From the NCBI RefSeq assembly GCF_008329535.1, contig NZ_NPKR01000001.1, positions 682,001 through 746,000 on the forward strand: a stretch of 64,000 nt of DNA. The letters run 5' to 3'. Both the position numbers and the translations under genes were made by a program. The stretch is from Mycolicibacterium sp. P1-18 (GTDB taxonomy: Bacteria > Actinomycetota > Actinomycetes > Mycobacteriales > Mycobacteriaceae). Shown here piece by piece: positions 44,440 to 53,718 of the stretch. The notes beneath the pieces are model-generated. The model was not told the origin of the DNA and did no database searches. It saw only the letters and a list, made by a program, of their open reading frames with translations. Position 1 is the stretch's first letter, and every line of letters begins with the position of its first letter.

Positions 44440-45042
44440 GTGGCCAGGACTCAACGGGAGCGGCGCGAGGAGACCGTCGCCCGCCTGCTGGACGCGAGCA
44501 TCGCCACGATCGTCGACGTCGGCTACGCCAAGGCCTCGGCGGCCGTGATCACCACGCGCGCCGGGCTGTCGGGCGGGGCGCTCTTCCGCCACTTCGACAC
44601 CATGGGCGACTTCATGGCGGCGACGGCCCACGAGGTGATGCGCCGCCAACTCGACGCGTTCGGCAAGAAGATCGCCGAGATCCCGGCGGCCCAGCCCCCG
44701 CTCGAGGGCGTCCTGCACGCCATGCGCGACATCACCGGCAACGACACCAACGTGGTGATGTACGAGCTGCTGATTGCCGCGCGCACCGATGAAAGGCTCA
44801 GTGGCACACTGCAGGAGGTGCTCCAGGAGTACAGCTCCCGGATCTTCGACACCGCCCGCACGCTGCCTACGGCCGACCAGTATCCCGAGGATGCGCTCGC
44901 CGCGGTCGTGGCGCTGCTGACCAACTCCTTCGACGGCGCGGCGATCGTTCGTCGCATTCTGCCCCAGCCGGAGATCGAGGCGGGCCGCATTCCACTGCTG
45001 CTGTCGCTGCTCTCCCCCACCGAACCGAGGAACGATGACTGA
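44440..45042 (+). CDS. TetR-family regulator within the amidohydrolase operon
   Basis: 200 residues. HTH at about 12-58 (ASAAVITTRAGLSGGALFRHFDTMGDFMAA). The GTG at 44440 follows the amidohydrolase stop by one base, so translation is coupled. It overlaps the next gene by 8 bases. Likely autoregulates the operon through the palindrome at 42609-42630. Confidence 0.83.
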   Translation: MARTQRERREETVARLLDASIATIVDVGYAKASAAVITTRAGLSGGALFRHFDTMGDFMAATAHEVMRRQLDAFGKKIAEIPAAQPPLEGVLHAMRDITGNDTNVVMYELLIAARTDERLSGTLQEVLQEYSSRIFDTARTLPTADQYPEDALAAVVALLTNSFDGAAIVRRILPQPEIEAGRIPLLLSLLSPTEPRNDD

Positions 45043-45862
45043 ACGCATCAGCCAATTCGCCAACGACGGCCTGACGTTCGCCGTCACCGACGAGGGACCA
45101 CTCGACGGTGACGTCGTCGTGCTGCTGCACGGGTTTCCGCAGACGTCGACGTCGTGGCGCGCGGTGTGCCGACGGCTTCACGCCAGCGGACATCGGACGC
45201 TGACGTTCGATCAGCGCGGCTACGCACCGACCGCCCGGCCGCGGGGTCGCCGCGCCTACCGGATGAGCCGACTGGTCTCCGACGTGGCAGCCCTGGCCGA
45301 GGCGACGGGTGCCCCGGTGCACCTGGTCGGGCACGACTGGGGTGCCGCGGTCGCCTGGTCCGTCGCGGCGGGACGCCCCGACGTGGTCCGGACTCTGACG
45401 GCGGTCTCGGTGCCGCATCCAAGGGCGTTCCTCGGGTCGATGCCGATCAGCAGTCAGATCCTGCGCTCGTACTACATCGGGCTGTTTCAGCTGCCGTGGC
45501 TTCCGGAGCGCGCGTGCCGCAATCCGCGGCTGCTGGCCCGGATGCTGGGCGGCACCGGGATGACGTCGGAGCAGATCGCCACGGTACGTAGCGAAGTCGT
45601 CGACGGCGGGGCATTGACGCCGAGCCTGAACTGGTACCGAGCGATGCCGTTTGCCGGTCCCAAGTACGCCAAGAAGGTGGCGGCTCCGACGACGTACGTG
45701 TGGACCACCGGTGACACCGCACTCGGCAGGCGCGGCGCCACGATGTGCGCACGGTTCGTGACGGGCCCCTATCGCTTCGAGGTCGCCGGGGGCTCGCACT
45801 GGGTGCCCGAGGAGCAACCGGAGCTGTTGCACGACCTGATCGTCGACCGCGTCTCGGGCTGA
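45035..45862 (+). CDS. Alpha/beta hydrolase, epoxide-hydrolase-like
   Basis: 275 residues. Oxyanion motif LLHGFPQTSTSW near residue 29, nucleophile Asp in VGHDWGAAVAW near 96, and terminal His in GGSHWVPEEQP near 255. The Asp nucleophile is as in epoxide hydrolases and haloalkane dehalogenases. Third gene of the amidohydrolase-TetR operon, overlapping the TetR gene by 8 bases. Confidence 0.82.
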   Translation: MTERISQFANDGLTFAVTDEGPLDGDVVVLLHGFPQTSTSWRAVCRRLHASGHRTLTFDQRGYAPTARPRGRRAYRMSRLVSDVAALAEATGAPVHLVGHDWGAAVAWSVAAGRPDVVRTLTAVSVPHPRAFLGSMPISSQILRSYYIGLFQLPWLPERACRNPRLLARMLGGTGMTSEQIATVRSEVVDGGALTPSLNWYRAMPFAGPKYAKKVAAPTTYVWTTGDTALGRRGATMCARFVTGPYRFEVAGGSHWVPEEQPELLHDLIVDRVSG

Positions 45863-45921
45863 CGAGTCCGGGACGACATGTAAACCCCGTGTTACGCCCA
45901 TGTTGCGGATAGAGTGTGGGC

Positions 45922-46281
45922 ATGGACGACAGGTCGGTGTTCTCAGAGGTCGCGGCGCTGCGTGCCGACACGATGCGGGCGGTCCTTTCGCCGGCCGCGC
46001 TGGAGATCCACGTCCGCGTGGTCGACCACCTGGCGCACACGACCGGGGCGAGCTTCGTCTCCGACGAGAGTCTCGACACCCTGGCTCACGGCCGGGTCAG
46101 CACCATGGCCGCGATCGAGTTGTCGCTGGCCGGGTGGTGGCGCCGGTTGGACGGCGGCTACGTGATCGCCGACCAGGAACTCATCGACGCGCTGTCGCAC
46201 CATCCGGCGCGGCGACGGATCGGTGCGACGTGCCGACGGTGGTGGCGATTCCTCAACAGCGAGTCAGTCATCCCGCTGTAG
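45922..46281 (+). CDS. Hypothetical protein, 119 residues
   Basis: Not recognised. No membrane segment or signal peptide. A mostly helical soluble protein with an acidic N-terminal half and a basic C-terminus (ARRRIGATCRRWWRFLNSE). A W-rich turn, LAGWWRRLDGGYVIADQELIDALS, lies near residue 68. ATG at 45922; a GTG two codons earlier is in frame. It ends 4 bases before the convergent flavin monooxygenase stop. Confidence 0.6.
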   Translation: MDDRSVFSEVAALRADTMRAVLSPAALEIHVRVVDHLAHTTGASFVSDESLDTLAHGRVSTMAAIELSLAGWWRRLDGGYVIADQELIDALSHHPARRRIGATCRRWWRFLNSESVIPL

Positions 46282-46285
46282 CTCG

Positions 46286-47593
46286 TCAGACTCCGGGCCT
46301 GGCCAGCCCGAGATGGTCGCGCAGCGTCGTGCCGGCGTATTCCGTACGGAACCGGTTGCGGCGCTGCAGGATCGGGATGACGTGGTCGACGAATGCGGTC
46401 AGCTCGTATGGAAGCGTCGAACCCATGATGGTGAATCCGTCGACGGCCCCGGCGTCCTGCCACACGAGCACGTGCTCCGCGAGTTGCTCCGGCGTGCCGA
46501 CGAAGTGCGTGTGTCCGGCGCCGCCGCGGACGCGCTGCGCCACCTCCCGCAACGGCGCCTCCGGCTGGGCACGCGCCGCGGCGTAGAGCTGGTCGGTTCT
46601 GGTGGATTCCGACGGCTCCTGCCAGAGCGACGCCGGCAACGGCGCGTCGGGGTCGTACCCATCTGGATCCAGCCCCGCCGTGTACAGCGCGTTCTGCCAG
46701 CGGAAGTCGCTACTCGAGAGCTCCTCGAGCCGTTGCGCGCGGGCGCGGGCCTCGGCTTCGGTGCCGCCGAGGGTCACCATCAACGCGGGCAGCACCAAGA
46801 CCTGGTCGGGATCGCGGCCCTGCGCGGCGGCCTTCGCGTGCAGATCGGAGCGGAAGGCGACGGCGGCCTCCAACGAGGGAGGCCCTGAGAACGCCATGTC
46901 GGCGTGCCGGGCCGCCAGCTCGACCCCGGCCCCCGATTGTCCGGCCAGCACCAGGACCGGCCGGCCCTGCGGTGAGCGAGGGAACGGCTGGATGCCCTCG
47001 ACGTCGTAGAAGCGCCCGTGGAAGCGGGGAGCCGCCAATTTGCTGCGGTCGGCCCAGACGCCGCCCTCGCGGTCGCCCACGATCGCGTCGTCGGCCCAGC
47101 TGTCCCACACCCGGGCCGCCACCTCGACGAACTCACCGGCGCGCGCATACCGGTCGGCGTGGTCGGGATGGCTGCGCTGCCCAAAGTTGGCCGCGGCCAG
47201 GGGCGTGACGGTGGTGACGATGTTCCAACCGGCGCGGCCACCGCTGAGGTGATCCAGCGTGGCGAACCGGCGGGCCAGCTCCCACGGCTCGTTGTACGTC
47301 GTCGACCCCGTGCCGATCAGCCCGACGTGCTCGGTGGTCGCGGCCAGCGCCGACAACACGGCAATGGGGTCGAACTGGACCTGGGGCAGATGCGTGGCGC
47401 GGTAGTCGGCGATGGCGATGTTGTCGGCCAGGAAGATGGAGTCCAGCAGGCCCCGCTCGGCGGTGCGCGCGATGTCGGCGTAGTACGGCAGCCCCAGCAC
47501 GTTGCGGACGTCGTCCTCGGCGAGACGCCAGGCCGATTCGTGGTACCCGTTGGGCCAGATGAAGGCGTTGAAGTGCAGTGGTCGTTGGCTCAT
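46286..47593 (-). CDS. Flavin-dependent monooxygenase, NtaA/SnaA/DszA (luciferase-like) family
   Basis: 435 residues, luciferase-like barrel using FMNH2 from a separate reductase. Motifs: LHFNAFIWPNGYHESAWR near residue 5, ERGLLDSIFLADN near 45, LSGGRAGWNIVTT near 130, and VLVLAGQSGAGVELAARHADMAF near 220. Family members oxidise nitrilotriacetate, EDTA, dibenzothiophene sulfone or pristinamycin; no reductase neighbours this gene. ATG at 47593; the frame is open 10 codons further. Confidence 0.87.
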   Translation of the reverse strand: MSQRPLHFNAFIWPNGYHESAWRLAEDDVRNVLGLPYYADIARTAERGLLDSIFLADNIAIADYRATHLPQVQFDPIAVLSALAATTEHVGLIGTGSTTYNEPWELARRFATLDHLSGGRAGWNIVTTVTPLAAANFGQRSHPDHADRYARAGEFVEVAARVWDSWADDAIVGDREGGVWADRSKLAAPRFHGRFYDVEGIQPFPRSPQGRPVLVLAGQSGAGVELAARHADMAFSGPPSLEAAVAFRSDLHAKAAAQGRDPDQVLVLPALMVTLGGTEAEARARAQRLEELSSSDFRWQNALYTAGLDPDGYDPDAPLPASLWQEPSESTRTDQLYAAARAQPEAPLREVAQRVRGGAGHTHFVGTPEQLAEHVLVWQDAGAVDGFTIMGSTLPYELTAFVDHVIPILQRRNRFRTEYAGTTLRDHLGLARPGV

Positions 47594-47601
47594 CAGGCCA
47601 A

Positions 47602-47616
47602 ATACGCTAGGCGTAT
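47602..47616. promoter_or_regulatory. Short palindrome upstream of the NtaA-like gene
   Basis: ATACGC and GCGTAT are perfect 6-bp arms around TAG, 9 bases before the monooxygenase ATG. Possible operator; it overlaps the last codons of the upstream membrane-protein gene. Confidence 0.4.
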
Positions 47617-47996
47617 GCGGCACCCGAGGGCAAGTTCACAGGTTTGTCGATTCGCTTGCCCAACAGCGCAATCCACGCATTCAGCCCGTCGACGGCACCA
47701 CGGGAGGCGCCCGTAGCCGCGACGTGCCGGGATTCCAGCAGTTCGACGACGCGACGGCATCTGGCCACTTCGGCGGCGAGTTCGGCACTGGGAGCCGCCC
47801 ACAGCCGGTCCTCCGGCCAGCGGCTGTAGAACGCCGCCGACTCGTTGAGCAGCACGACGAGTTCCGGGGTTGACCTCCGGAGGAGGCGGCGCCCGGTCCG
47901 GACGGCCACCCCGGCGGCCAGCAGGGCCAGGAGGGAGGCGACGGTGAACACCCAGCCACCAACGGCGACCTCACTCATCGGCACCGGCGCTGGCAT
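47607..47996 (-). CDS. Hypothetical membrane-anchored protein
   Basis: 129 residues from the ATG at 47996 (or 123 from the ATG at 47978). One hydrophobic helix near residues 14-33, then a basic stop-transfer segment (RTGRRLLRR) and a helical cytoplasmic domain containing LNESAAFYSRWPEDRLWAAP. Family not recognised. It precedes the flavin monooxygenase by 13 bases on the same strand and is divergent from an SDR gene. Confidence 0.6.
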   Translation of the reverse strand: MPAPVPMSEVAVGGWVFTVASLLALLAAGVAVRTGRRLLRRSTPELVVLLNESAAFYSRWPEDRLWAAPSAELAAEVARCRRVVELLESRHVAATGASRGAVDGLNAWIALLGKRIDKPVNLPSGAAYA

Positions 47997-48097
47997 GACC
48001 GGAGTTTACTGCCGAACGACGACGTCGCACCGCCCTTTGCCCGATCGAGTCCGAACGCGGGTTCGGCGACGGGCCGCCGACAGGGTAGAAAGCAACC

Positions 48098-48868
48098 ATG
48101 GCTGACGTGAATGTGATGGATTTGTTCACCCTCGAGGGCAAGGTTGCGATCGTCACCGGCGCCTCGTCGGGTCTCGGCGTCGCGTTTGCCCAGGCGTGCG
48201 CCCAGGCCGGTGCCGACGTGGTGCTGGCCGCCAGGCGCACCGAGAAGCTCGGCGCGACAGCCGACTTGGTGTCGGCTGCCGGCAGGCGGGCGCTGACGGT
48301 GCAAACCGACGTCGTCGACCCCGAGCAGTGCCAGGCGATGGTCGACCGCGCAATGGAGGAGTTCGGGCGCGTCGACGTGCTGGTCAACAACGCCGGCATC
48401 GGCACGGCGGTACCGGCCACCCGCGAGACGCCCGAGGAGTTCCGGGCGGTCCTCGACGTCAACCTGTACGGCTCGTATTGGGCCGCCCAGGCGTGCGGCA
48501 GGGTCATGCAGCCGGGCAGTTCGATCGTCAACATCTCGAGCATCCTCGGCCTGACGACGGCACGTCTCCCGCAGGCCGCCTACAGCGCAAGCAAGGCCGC
48601 GATCGTCGGCCTGACCCGAGACCTGGCTCAGCAGTGGGGTTCTCGCAAGGGCATCCGGGTCAACGCCATCGCACCGGGATTCTTCAAGTCGGAGATGACC
48701 GACGAGTACAAGCCCGGTTACCTCGAGTCGTTGAGCGAGCGGTTCGTACTGCCGCGGATGGGCGATCCGGCCGAGTTGGCCGCGACGCTGGTCTGGCTGG
48801 CGTCACCGGCCGCGGGATACGTCACCGGGCAGACGATCGCCGTCGACGGCGGGATCACGATCACCTAG
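48098..48868 (+). CDS. Short-chain dehydrogenase/reductase (SDR)
   Basis: 256 residues, classical SDR. NAD(P) site TGASSGLGVAFA near residue 21, VNNAGIG near 97, Ser in NISSI near 146, catalytic YSASK near 159, and C-terminal VDGGITIT. The Arg/Arg pair in ARRTEK after strand 2 favours NADPH. Substrate unknown. Confidence 0.88.
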   Translation: MADVNVMDLFTLEGKVAIVTGASSGLGVAFAQACAQAGADVVLAARRTEKLGATADLVSAAGRRALTVQTDVVDPEQCQAMVDRAMEEFGRVDVLVNNAGIGTAVPATRETPEEFRAVLDVNLYGSYWAAQACGRVMQPGSSIVNISSILGLTTARLPQAAYSASKAAIVGLTRDLAQQWGSRKGIRVNAIAPGFFKSEMTDEYKPGYLESLSERFVLPRMGDPAELAATLVWLASPAAGYVTGQTIAVDGGITIT

Positions 48869-48879
48869 CGGCGAGATTA

Positions 48880-48915
48880 CCTCCCTAGGGGTGTACCGGA
48901 GCAGCCCTAGGGAGG
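48880..48915. terminator. Inverted repeat after the SDR gene
   Basis: CCTCCCTAGGG (48880-48890) and CCCTAGGGAGG (48905-48915) are perfect 11-bp arms with a 14-base loop, starting 12 bases after the SDR stop. No T run. It could terminate the SDR transcript or act in the leader of the YeaQ gene that begins at 48999. Confidence 0.6.
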
Positions 48916-48998
48916 GTGGACTGGTGTCAGCGTCGCGCACTCGCTCGACCTCCCGGTAGCAAGCGCCTCCCGGGGCGCCAATCGGAAAGGCTTACACC

Positions 48999-49280
48999 AT
49001 GCTCGGACTCATCATCAGCATCATCGTCGTCGGACTCATCGCCGGAGCGGTCGCCCGACTGCTCATCCCCGGCAAGCAGAGCATGTCCGTCGTCATGACC
49101 ATCGTGCTCGGCATCGTCGGCTCGTTCGTCGGCGGATTCCTCGGCTACCTGCTGTTCGGCAAGGACGCCGAACACGGCTTCCTGCAGCCGTCGGGCATCA
49201 TCGGATCCATCATCGGCGCGGTCATCGTGATCCTCGTCTGGAGCCGGGTCGGCAACCGCAGCTCCACCCGCACCCGGTAA
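48999..49280 (+). CDS. GlsB/YeaQ/YmgE-family small membrane protein, second copy
   Basis: 93 residues, three helices, signature ARLLIPGKQSMSVVMTIVLG near residue 20 as in the copy at 29542. The loop between helices 2 and 3 is shorter and carries GKDAEHGF. No clear SigF-like promoter was found upstream, unlike the first copy. Confidence 0.88.
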   Translation: MLGLIISIIVVGLIAGAVARLLIPGKQSMSVVMTIVLGIVGSFVGGFLGYLLFGKDAEHGFLQPSGIIGSIIGAVIVILVWSRVGNRSSTRTR

Positions 49281-49291
49281 ACACCCCCGAC

Positions 49292-49333
49292 ACGACGATC
49301 GACCCCGGCAATGTCGCCGGGGCCGATCGTCGT
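49292..49333. terminator. Bidirectional terminator hairpin between YeaQ and desaturase genes
   Basis: ACGACGATCG (49292-49301) pairs with CGATCGTCGT (49324-49333), and inside it CCCCGGC pairs with GCCGGGG. Nearly continuous 18-bp stem between two convergent stop codons. Confidence 0.75.
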
Positions 49334-49344
49334 CGTGGTCGCGG

Positions 49345-50580
49345 TTACGCCGCGACCGTGTCCTTCTGCATCTCGCGCAGCGCCGTCCGCAGGCCCCGTC
49401 GCCGGCCGGTCTCCGGGTCGACCCCGAAGGTGTCGCGCATGCCGCCGCGGATCCGGAACTTCAACTCGGAGTTGGTTTCCGGCGCGTCGTCGGGCGTGCC
49501 CTTCAGGAATCTGTTGGGCAGAGCCAGCTTCAGGATCGTCCAGAACGACTGGCCGTACTGCCGCAGCAGCGGACCGGTCGTGTACGGCAGGTCGTACTTC
49601 TCACACAGCGCCTGAACGCGTTCGGAGATCTCGGCGTACCGGTTGCTGGGCAGGTCCGGGAACATGTGGTGCTCGATCTGGTAGCAGAGATTGCCACTCA
49701 TGAAGGCCATCACCGGACCGGCCTTGAAGTTCGCCGACCCGAGCATCTGACGCAGGTACCACTCGGCCTGCGTCTCGTTCTCGAACTCCTCCTGGGTGAA
49801 CTTCTCTGCGCCGTCGGGGAAGTGGCCGCAGAAGATCACCATGTAGGACCAGTAGTTGCGGATCAGATTCGCCACGGCGTTGGCGCCCAGGGTGTGCTTC
49901 CACGCCGGGCCGGTCAGGGCCGGGAACACGACGTAGTCCTTGCCGACCTGCTTGCCGACCTTCTTGCCGATGATCTTGAGGTCCTTGCGCACCTCGGCCA
50001 TCGACTTCTCGCCCTTGCGCCACTTGGTGGTCTCCACCCCGTGCAGGGCCACGCCCCACTCGAAGAGCGTACCGAGCAGGATGTTGTAGATCGGGTTGCC
50101 GATCATCCACTTCTCCCAGCGCTGGTCGCGCGTGAGTCGCATGATGCCGTAACCGATGTCGTCGTCCAGGCCGACGATGTTGGTGTACTTGTGGTGGATG
50201 AAGTTGTGCGACTTCTTCCAGTGCTGAGTGGGCGAGGTGGTGTCCCACTCCCACTCGGTGGAGTGGATCTCCGGGTCGTTCATCCAGTCCCACTGACCGT
50301 GGGTGATGTTGTGGCCCAACTCCATGTTCTCGATGATCTTCGCGGTGGCGAGAGCGGCGGTGCCCGCGGTCCAGGCGAGCTTGTCCCGGCTGGCGAAGAG
50401 TGCGATGCGCCCGAAGGCGGCCAGTCCACGCTGCAACTGGATGGTCTTGCGGATGTACTGGGCGTCGCGCGCCCCGCGCGATTCCTCGATGTCGGACCTG
50501 ATTGCGTCGAGCTCGCGACCGAGTTCCTCGACGTCCTCGGGCGTCAGGTGGGCGTATTCCTTGATGTCACTGATTGCCAT
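49345..50580 (-). CDS. Membrane fatty-acid desaturase (DesA3-like, copy 2)
   Basis: 411 residues. Histidine boxes GHNITHGQWDW near residue 98, KSHNFIHHKYTN near 131, and QIEHHMFPDLPSNRYAEIS near 312. It is about 25 residues longer at the C-terminus than copy 1 (ends LREMQKDTVAA). Acyl-CoA delta-9-type desaturase; the electron donor is encoded 8 bases upstream. The longer form resembles DesA3 (Rv3229c) more closely than copy 1 does. Confidence 0.9.
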   Translation of the reverse strand: MAISDIKEYAHLTPEDVEELGRELDAIRSDIEESRGARDAQYIRKTIQLQRGLAAFGRIALFASRDKLAWTAGTAALATAKIIENMELGHNITHGQWDWMNDPEIHSTEWEWDTTSPTQHWKKSHNFIHHKYTNIVGLDDDIGYGIMRLTRDQRWEKWMIGNPIYNILLGTLFEWGVALHGVETTKWRKGEKSMAEVRKDLKIIGKKVGKQVGKDYVVFPALTGPAWKHTLGANAVANLIRNYWSYMVIFCGHFPDGAEKFTQEEFENETQAEWYLRQMLGSANFKAGPVMAFMSGNLCYQIEHHMFPDLPSNRYAEISERVQALCEKYDLPYTTGPLLRQYGQSFWTILKLALPNRFLKGTPDDAPETNSELKFRIRGGMRDTFGVDPETGRRRGLRTALREMQKDTVAA

Positions 50581-50588
50581 GTCGACTC

Positions 50589-51725
50589 CTAGATGTTGAG
50601 GGTGCAGTCACCGGATGCCGCGGAGACGCAGGTCTGAATGCGATCGCCCTCCCCGTGCTCGTTGCCCGATCGGAAGTCCCGGACGTTGCCGGATTCCAGT
50701 GGCAGCACGCAGGTTTGGCAGATGCCCATCCGGCAGCCGAAGGGCATCTGGATGCCGACCTTTTCGCCGGCCTCCAAAAGCGAAGTGGCGCCGTCCACTT
50801 CGATGGTCTTGTCCGAGATCGCGAAGGTGACCGTGCCACCCTCGCCTCCCTTGTCGGTGCGGGCGATGACGAAGCGCTCCATGTGCAGGCTGTCCTCCGG
50901 CACGCCGGCGTCGGCCCACACCTTCTCGAGCGTGTCGAGCATCGCGGGCGGTCCGCACGCCCAGGTTGGTCTCTCCTTCCAGTCCGGCACCAGCCGGTCG
51001 AGCTCTGCCTCGAAGTTGAGATGACCCATCTCCTCGGTCAGCTGAAGCAGCAATTCGTAGGTCGAGGGACCGCGGTCGAGATCCTGCAACTCGTCGTGGA
51101 AGATGACGTCCTTGGCCGACGGCGCCGAGTGGATGTGGACGACGTCCGAGGTCTGCCCTCGCTGTGCCATCGACCTCAGCATCGCCATCACGGGGGTGAT
51201 CCCGCTGCCCGCGGTCACCAGCAGCATCTTCGCCGGCGGAGGATCCGGCAGGGCGAAGTCGCCCTTGGGCGATGCCAAGCGAACGATCGTTCCGGGCTCC
51301 ACACCGTTCACCAAGTGAGTGGACAGGAAACCCTCGGGGGTCGCCTTGACCGTGATGGAGATGAGCTTCTTGTCGCGGACCGGAACCGACGTCAGCGAGT
51401 AGGACCGCCAGTGCCACTTGCCGTCGATGCTCAACCCGATGCCGACGTACTGACCGGGTTGGTACTCACCGGAGAAGCCCCAGCCCGGCCTGATGACCAC
51501 GGTGGCGGTGTCCTCGGTTTCCTTCTGCACGTCAACGACTTCGCCGCGGAGCTCACGCGCCGACCACAGCGGGTTGAGCAGCGTCAAGTAGTCGTCGGGC
51601 AGCAGCGGCGTGGTCGCCCGTGCGGCCAGTCCGCGCAGCAGGTTCGTCGGCGATCCGGTGCCCGCCTCCACGTTGCGGGCCGGTTTTTCGGTCCAGCGGA
51701 CCAGGTCGCGCAAATTCAGAGCCAT
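50589..51725 (-). CDS. Ferredoxin reductase-type electron-transfer protein with [2Fe-2S] domain (desaturase partner, copy 2)
   Basis: 378 residues: FAD barrel with [10 protein letters not shown] near residue 105, NAD domain [16 protein letters not shown] near 168 and [14 protein letters not shown] near 250, and [2Fe-2S] cysteines in [11 protein letters not shown] near 325 with a last Cys in IQTCV. Same architecture as the protein at 40281-41372 and Rv3230c. It passes NAD(P)H electrons to the desaturase encoded next. Confidence 0.9.
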   Translation of the reverse strand: MALNLRDLVRWTEKPARNVEAGTGSPTNLLRGLAARATTPLLPDDYLTLLNPLWSARELRGEVVDVQKETEDTATVVIRPGWGFSGEYQPGQYVGIGLSIDGKWHWRSYSLTSVPVRDKKLISITVKATPEGFLSTHLVNGVEPGTIVRLASPKGDFALPDPPPAKMLLVTAGSGITPVMAMLRSMAQRGQTSDVVHIHSAPSAKDVIFHDELQDLDRGPSTYELLLQLTEEMGHLNFEAELDRLVPDWKERPTWACGPPAMLDTLEKVWADAGVPEDSLHMERFVIARTDKGGEGGTVTFAISDKTIEVDGATSLLEAGEKVGIQMPFGCRMGICQTCVLPLESGNVRDFRSGNEHGEGDRIQTCVSAASGDCTLNI

Positions 51726-51834
51726 CGTGCACCTCGGGATCCGTCGATGGGACAGCGGCGCTCAGTTGGTGAACACCTGTACACCCAATACCCACCGGTA
51801 ACCAAAGTCAACCCGACTGCGGCGAACTAGGGGC

Positions 51835-52746
51835 CTATTTGCCGGAATCCGTAATACTCGGCGGAGTGACGGCCTCGACCTCCACCTCGACCTCCACGCC
51901 CGTGTCGTGCTTCGTCGACCGCATGAAGTCGTCGATGATCTCGGCGACCTCGTTGGGCGCCTCCACGTGCGCGAAGTGCCCGACGCCGGGCAGGACCTCC
52001 AGCCGGCCACCGGGCCGCGCCGCCATCGCCGCGTGGCCGTGCTCGACGGGAATGATCTGGTCGTCCTCGCCCCAGATGGCCAGCGTCGGCAACTCGGACC
52101 GCACGTGCAACCGGTTGAGCGCGCTCACCGCCTGACCGCGGTAGTCCACCACCGAGCGCAGGGTGCGCAGGAAGGCGTCGCGCGTCGGGCGATCCGAGAA
52201 CGACGAGTAGGCCCGCCAGATCTCGCTCGCCCGCGGATTCCGCATCCCCGACGCGGTGAACCACGACCCAATCTTGTTGCCCACCTTCAGGACGGGCGGT
52301 GGCGCAATGATGGGCAGCACGAATTCGGCGCCCGGCGCCGACAACAGGCGCAGGATCAGGCCGACGTCGGAGCCGAGACCGCCGCTGCTGATCAGGATCA
52401 GACGTTCGCAGTAGTCCGGATGCTGATAGAGGAACTGCATAGCCACGCCGCCGCCCAGGGAGTGCCCGACGATGGTCGCCTGCGCGATGCCCAACTCGTC
52501 GAGGAGGTCCCGCAGCGACACCGCGAACGCGCCGAGTGAGTAGTCGCCACGGGGCTTGACCGACTGGCCGTGGCCCAGAAGGTCGGGCGCCACCACGCGG
52601 TAGTTCTTGGCGAGCCGCGGGATCAGGTCGCGCCACGCGTCCGAACTCCCGGCCATGCCGTGGATCAGAAGGAGGACCTCGCCGCTGCCCTCGTCTCGAT
52701 AGGCCACCTGCTCACCGTGCAGGTCGAGGAATTTCACGTCATTCAT
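51835..52746 (-). CDS. Alpha/beta-fold hydrolase
   Basis: 303 residues. LLIHGMAGSSDAWRDL near residue 27, nucleophile Ser in VGHSLGGGVAMQFL near 93, acid IWGEDDQIIP near 222, His in GVGHFAHVEAP near 252. The C-terminal tail is acidic (VEVEVEVEAV). Resembles mycobacterial lipases/esterases and ring-cleavage hydrolases; substrate unknown. ATG with a GGAGAGA ribosome site, 109 bases upstream of the reductase-desaturase pair on the same strand. Confidence 0.83.
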   Translation of the reverse strand: MNDVKFLDLHGEQVAYRDEGSGEVLLLIHGMAGSSDAWRDLIPRLAKNYRVVAPDLLGHGQSVKPRGDYSLGAFAVSLRDLLDELGIAQATIVGHSLGGGVAMQFLYQHPDYCERLILISSGGLGSDVGLILRLLSAPGAEFVLPIIAPPPVLKVGNKIGSWFTASGMRNPRASEIWRAYSSFSDRPTRDAFLRTLRSVVDYRGQAVSALNRLHVRSELPTLAIWGEDDQIIPVEHGHAAMAARPGGRLEVLPGVGHFAHVEAPNEVAEIIDDFMRSTKHDTGVEVEVEVEAVTPPSITDSGK

Positions 52747-52844
52747 GGTCGATCTCTCCGCTTCGGTTCGATCTTCGAGTGAGTGCCACTACTCGCCGGT
52801 AACTTCGAGCATGGCCGATCGACGCGAAACCGTCAACGCACAGT

Positions 52845-53546
52845 TCAGCGGGCTCGCTTCGCCAACCGCTCGGGATCCAGGATCAGGACGCTCTTGCCCT
52901 CGACGCGGATCCAGCCGCGCTGACTGAAGTCGGCGAGGGCCTTGTTGACCGTCTCGCGCGAGGCGCCGACCAGCTGGGCGATCTCTTCCTGCGTCAGGTC
53001 GTGGGTGACGCGCAGCGCGTTGCCCTCCTGCGCCCCGAAGCGTTGCACCAGCTGCAGGAGCTGCTTGGCGACGCGGCCGGGCACGTCGGTGAAGATGAGG
53101 TCGCCGAGGTTGTTGTTGGTGCGGCGCAGGCGCCGGGCCAGCACGCGCAGCAACTGCTCGGCGATCTCGGGGCGACCGGCGATCCAGGTGCGCAGCGCCT
53201 CGCGATCCATCGAGACCGCACGCACCTGCGTGACCGTGGTGACGCTCGAGGTCCGCGGGCCGGGATCGAAGATCGCGAGCTCCCCGAACATGTCCGACGG
53301 ACCGAGGATGGTGAGCAGATTCTCGCGGCCGTCCGGCGCACTGCGAACGATCTTCACCTTGCCCGAGACGATGATGTACAGCCGGTCACCGGGTTCGCCC
53401 TCGACGAAGATGGTGTGTCCCCGCGGGAAGTCAACGGGTTGAAGCTGACTCGCGAGAGCGGTCACCGCGCTGGGCTCGACCCCCTGGACGATTCCGGAAC
53501 GGGCCAGGGTGTCCTCGACGTTGCCGGGGTCGACCGTCGACTTCAT
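52845..53546 (-). CDS. Crp/Fnr-family cAMP receptor protein paralogue
   Basis: 233 residues. The N-terminal cNMP-binding domain has the phosphate-binding cassette [20 protein letters not shown] near residue 85, with the RTS residues needed for cAMP. The dimer helix is near 115-145, and the C-terminal HTH is [30 protein letters not shown] near 190. Very close to M. tuberculosis Crp (Rv3676) except for an extra N-terminal 9-10 residues. M. smegmatis has two Crp copies; this may be the second. ATG at 53546. Confidence 0.85.
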   Translation of the reverse strand: MKSTVDPGNVEDTLARSGIVQGVEPSAVTALASQLQPVDFPRGHTIFVEGEPGDRLYIIVSGKVKIVRSAPDGRENLLTILGPSDMFGELAIFDPGPRTSSVTTVTQVRAVSMDREALRTWIAGRPEIAEQLLRVLARRLRRTNNNLGDLIFTDVPGRVAKQLLQLVQRFGAQEGNALRVTHDLTQEEIAQLVGASRETVNKALADFSQRGWIRVEGKSVLILDPERLAKRAR

Positions 53547-53653
53547 GCCAGCCCCGGGCGAGGGGCGGTGCATCTCTCGATGTGCGCGCGCATGCCTGTG
53601 AGCGTGGCGGTGACGACCGGGTTTGTAAAGCACCTAGCGCCAAATGGACGCGC

Positions 53654-53710
53654 CGAGTGGCCACCTACGACACGCAAACGGCACTCAACCGTGCGGCAGG
53701 TGGCCACTCG
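53654..53710. terminator. Long inverted repeat between the ABM gene and crp paralogue
   Basis: CGAGTGGCCACCT (53654-53666) and AGGTGGCCACTCG (53698-53710) are perfect 13-bp arms with a 31-base loop. It follows the ABM-domain stop by 8 bases, so it probably ends the leftward catabolic operon. Confidence 0.65.
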
Positions 53711-53718
53711 CGCGGGCG

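Noticed and set aside
46286..47593. Desulfurisation (dsz-like) operon
   Set aside because: Only one NtaA/DszA-like monooxygenase is present; neighbours are a hypothetical membrane protein and an SDR, with no DszB/DszC or reductase.
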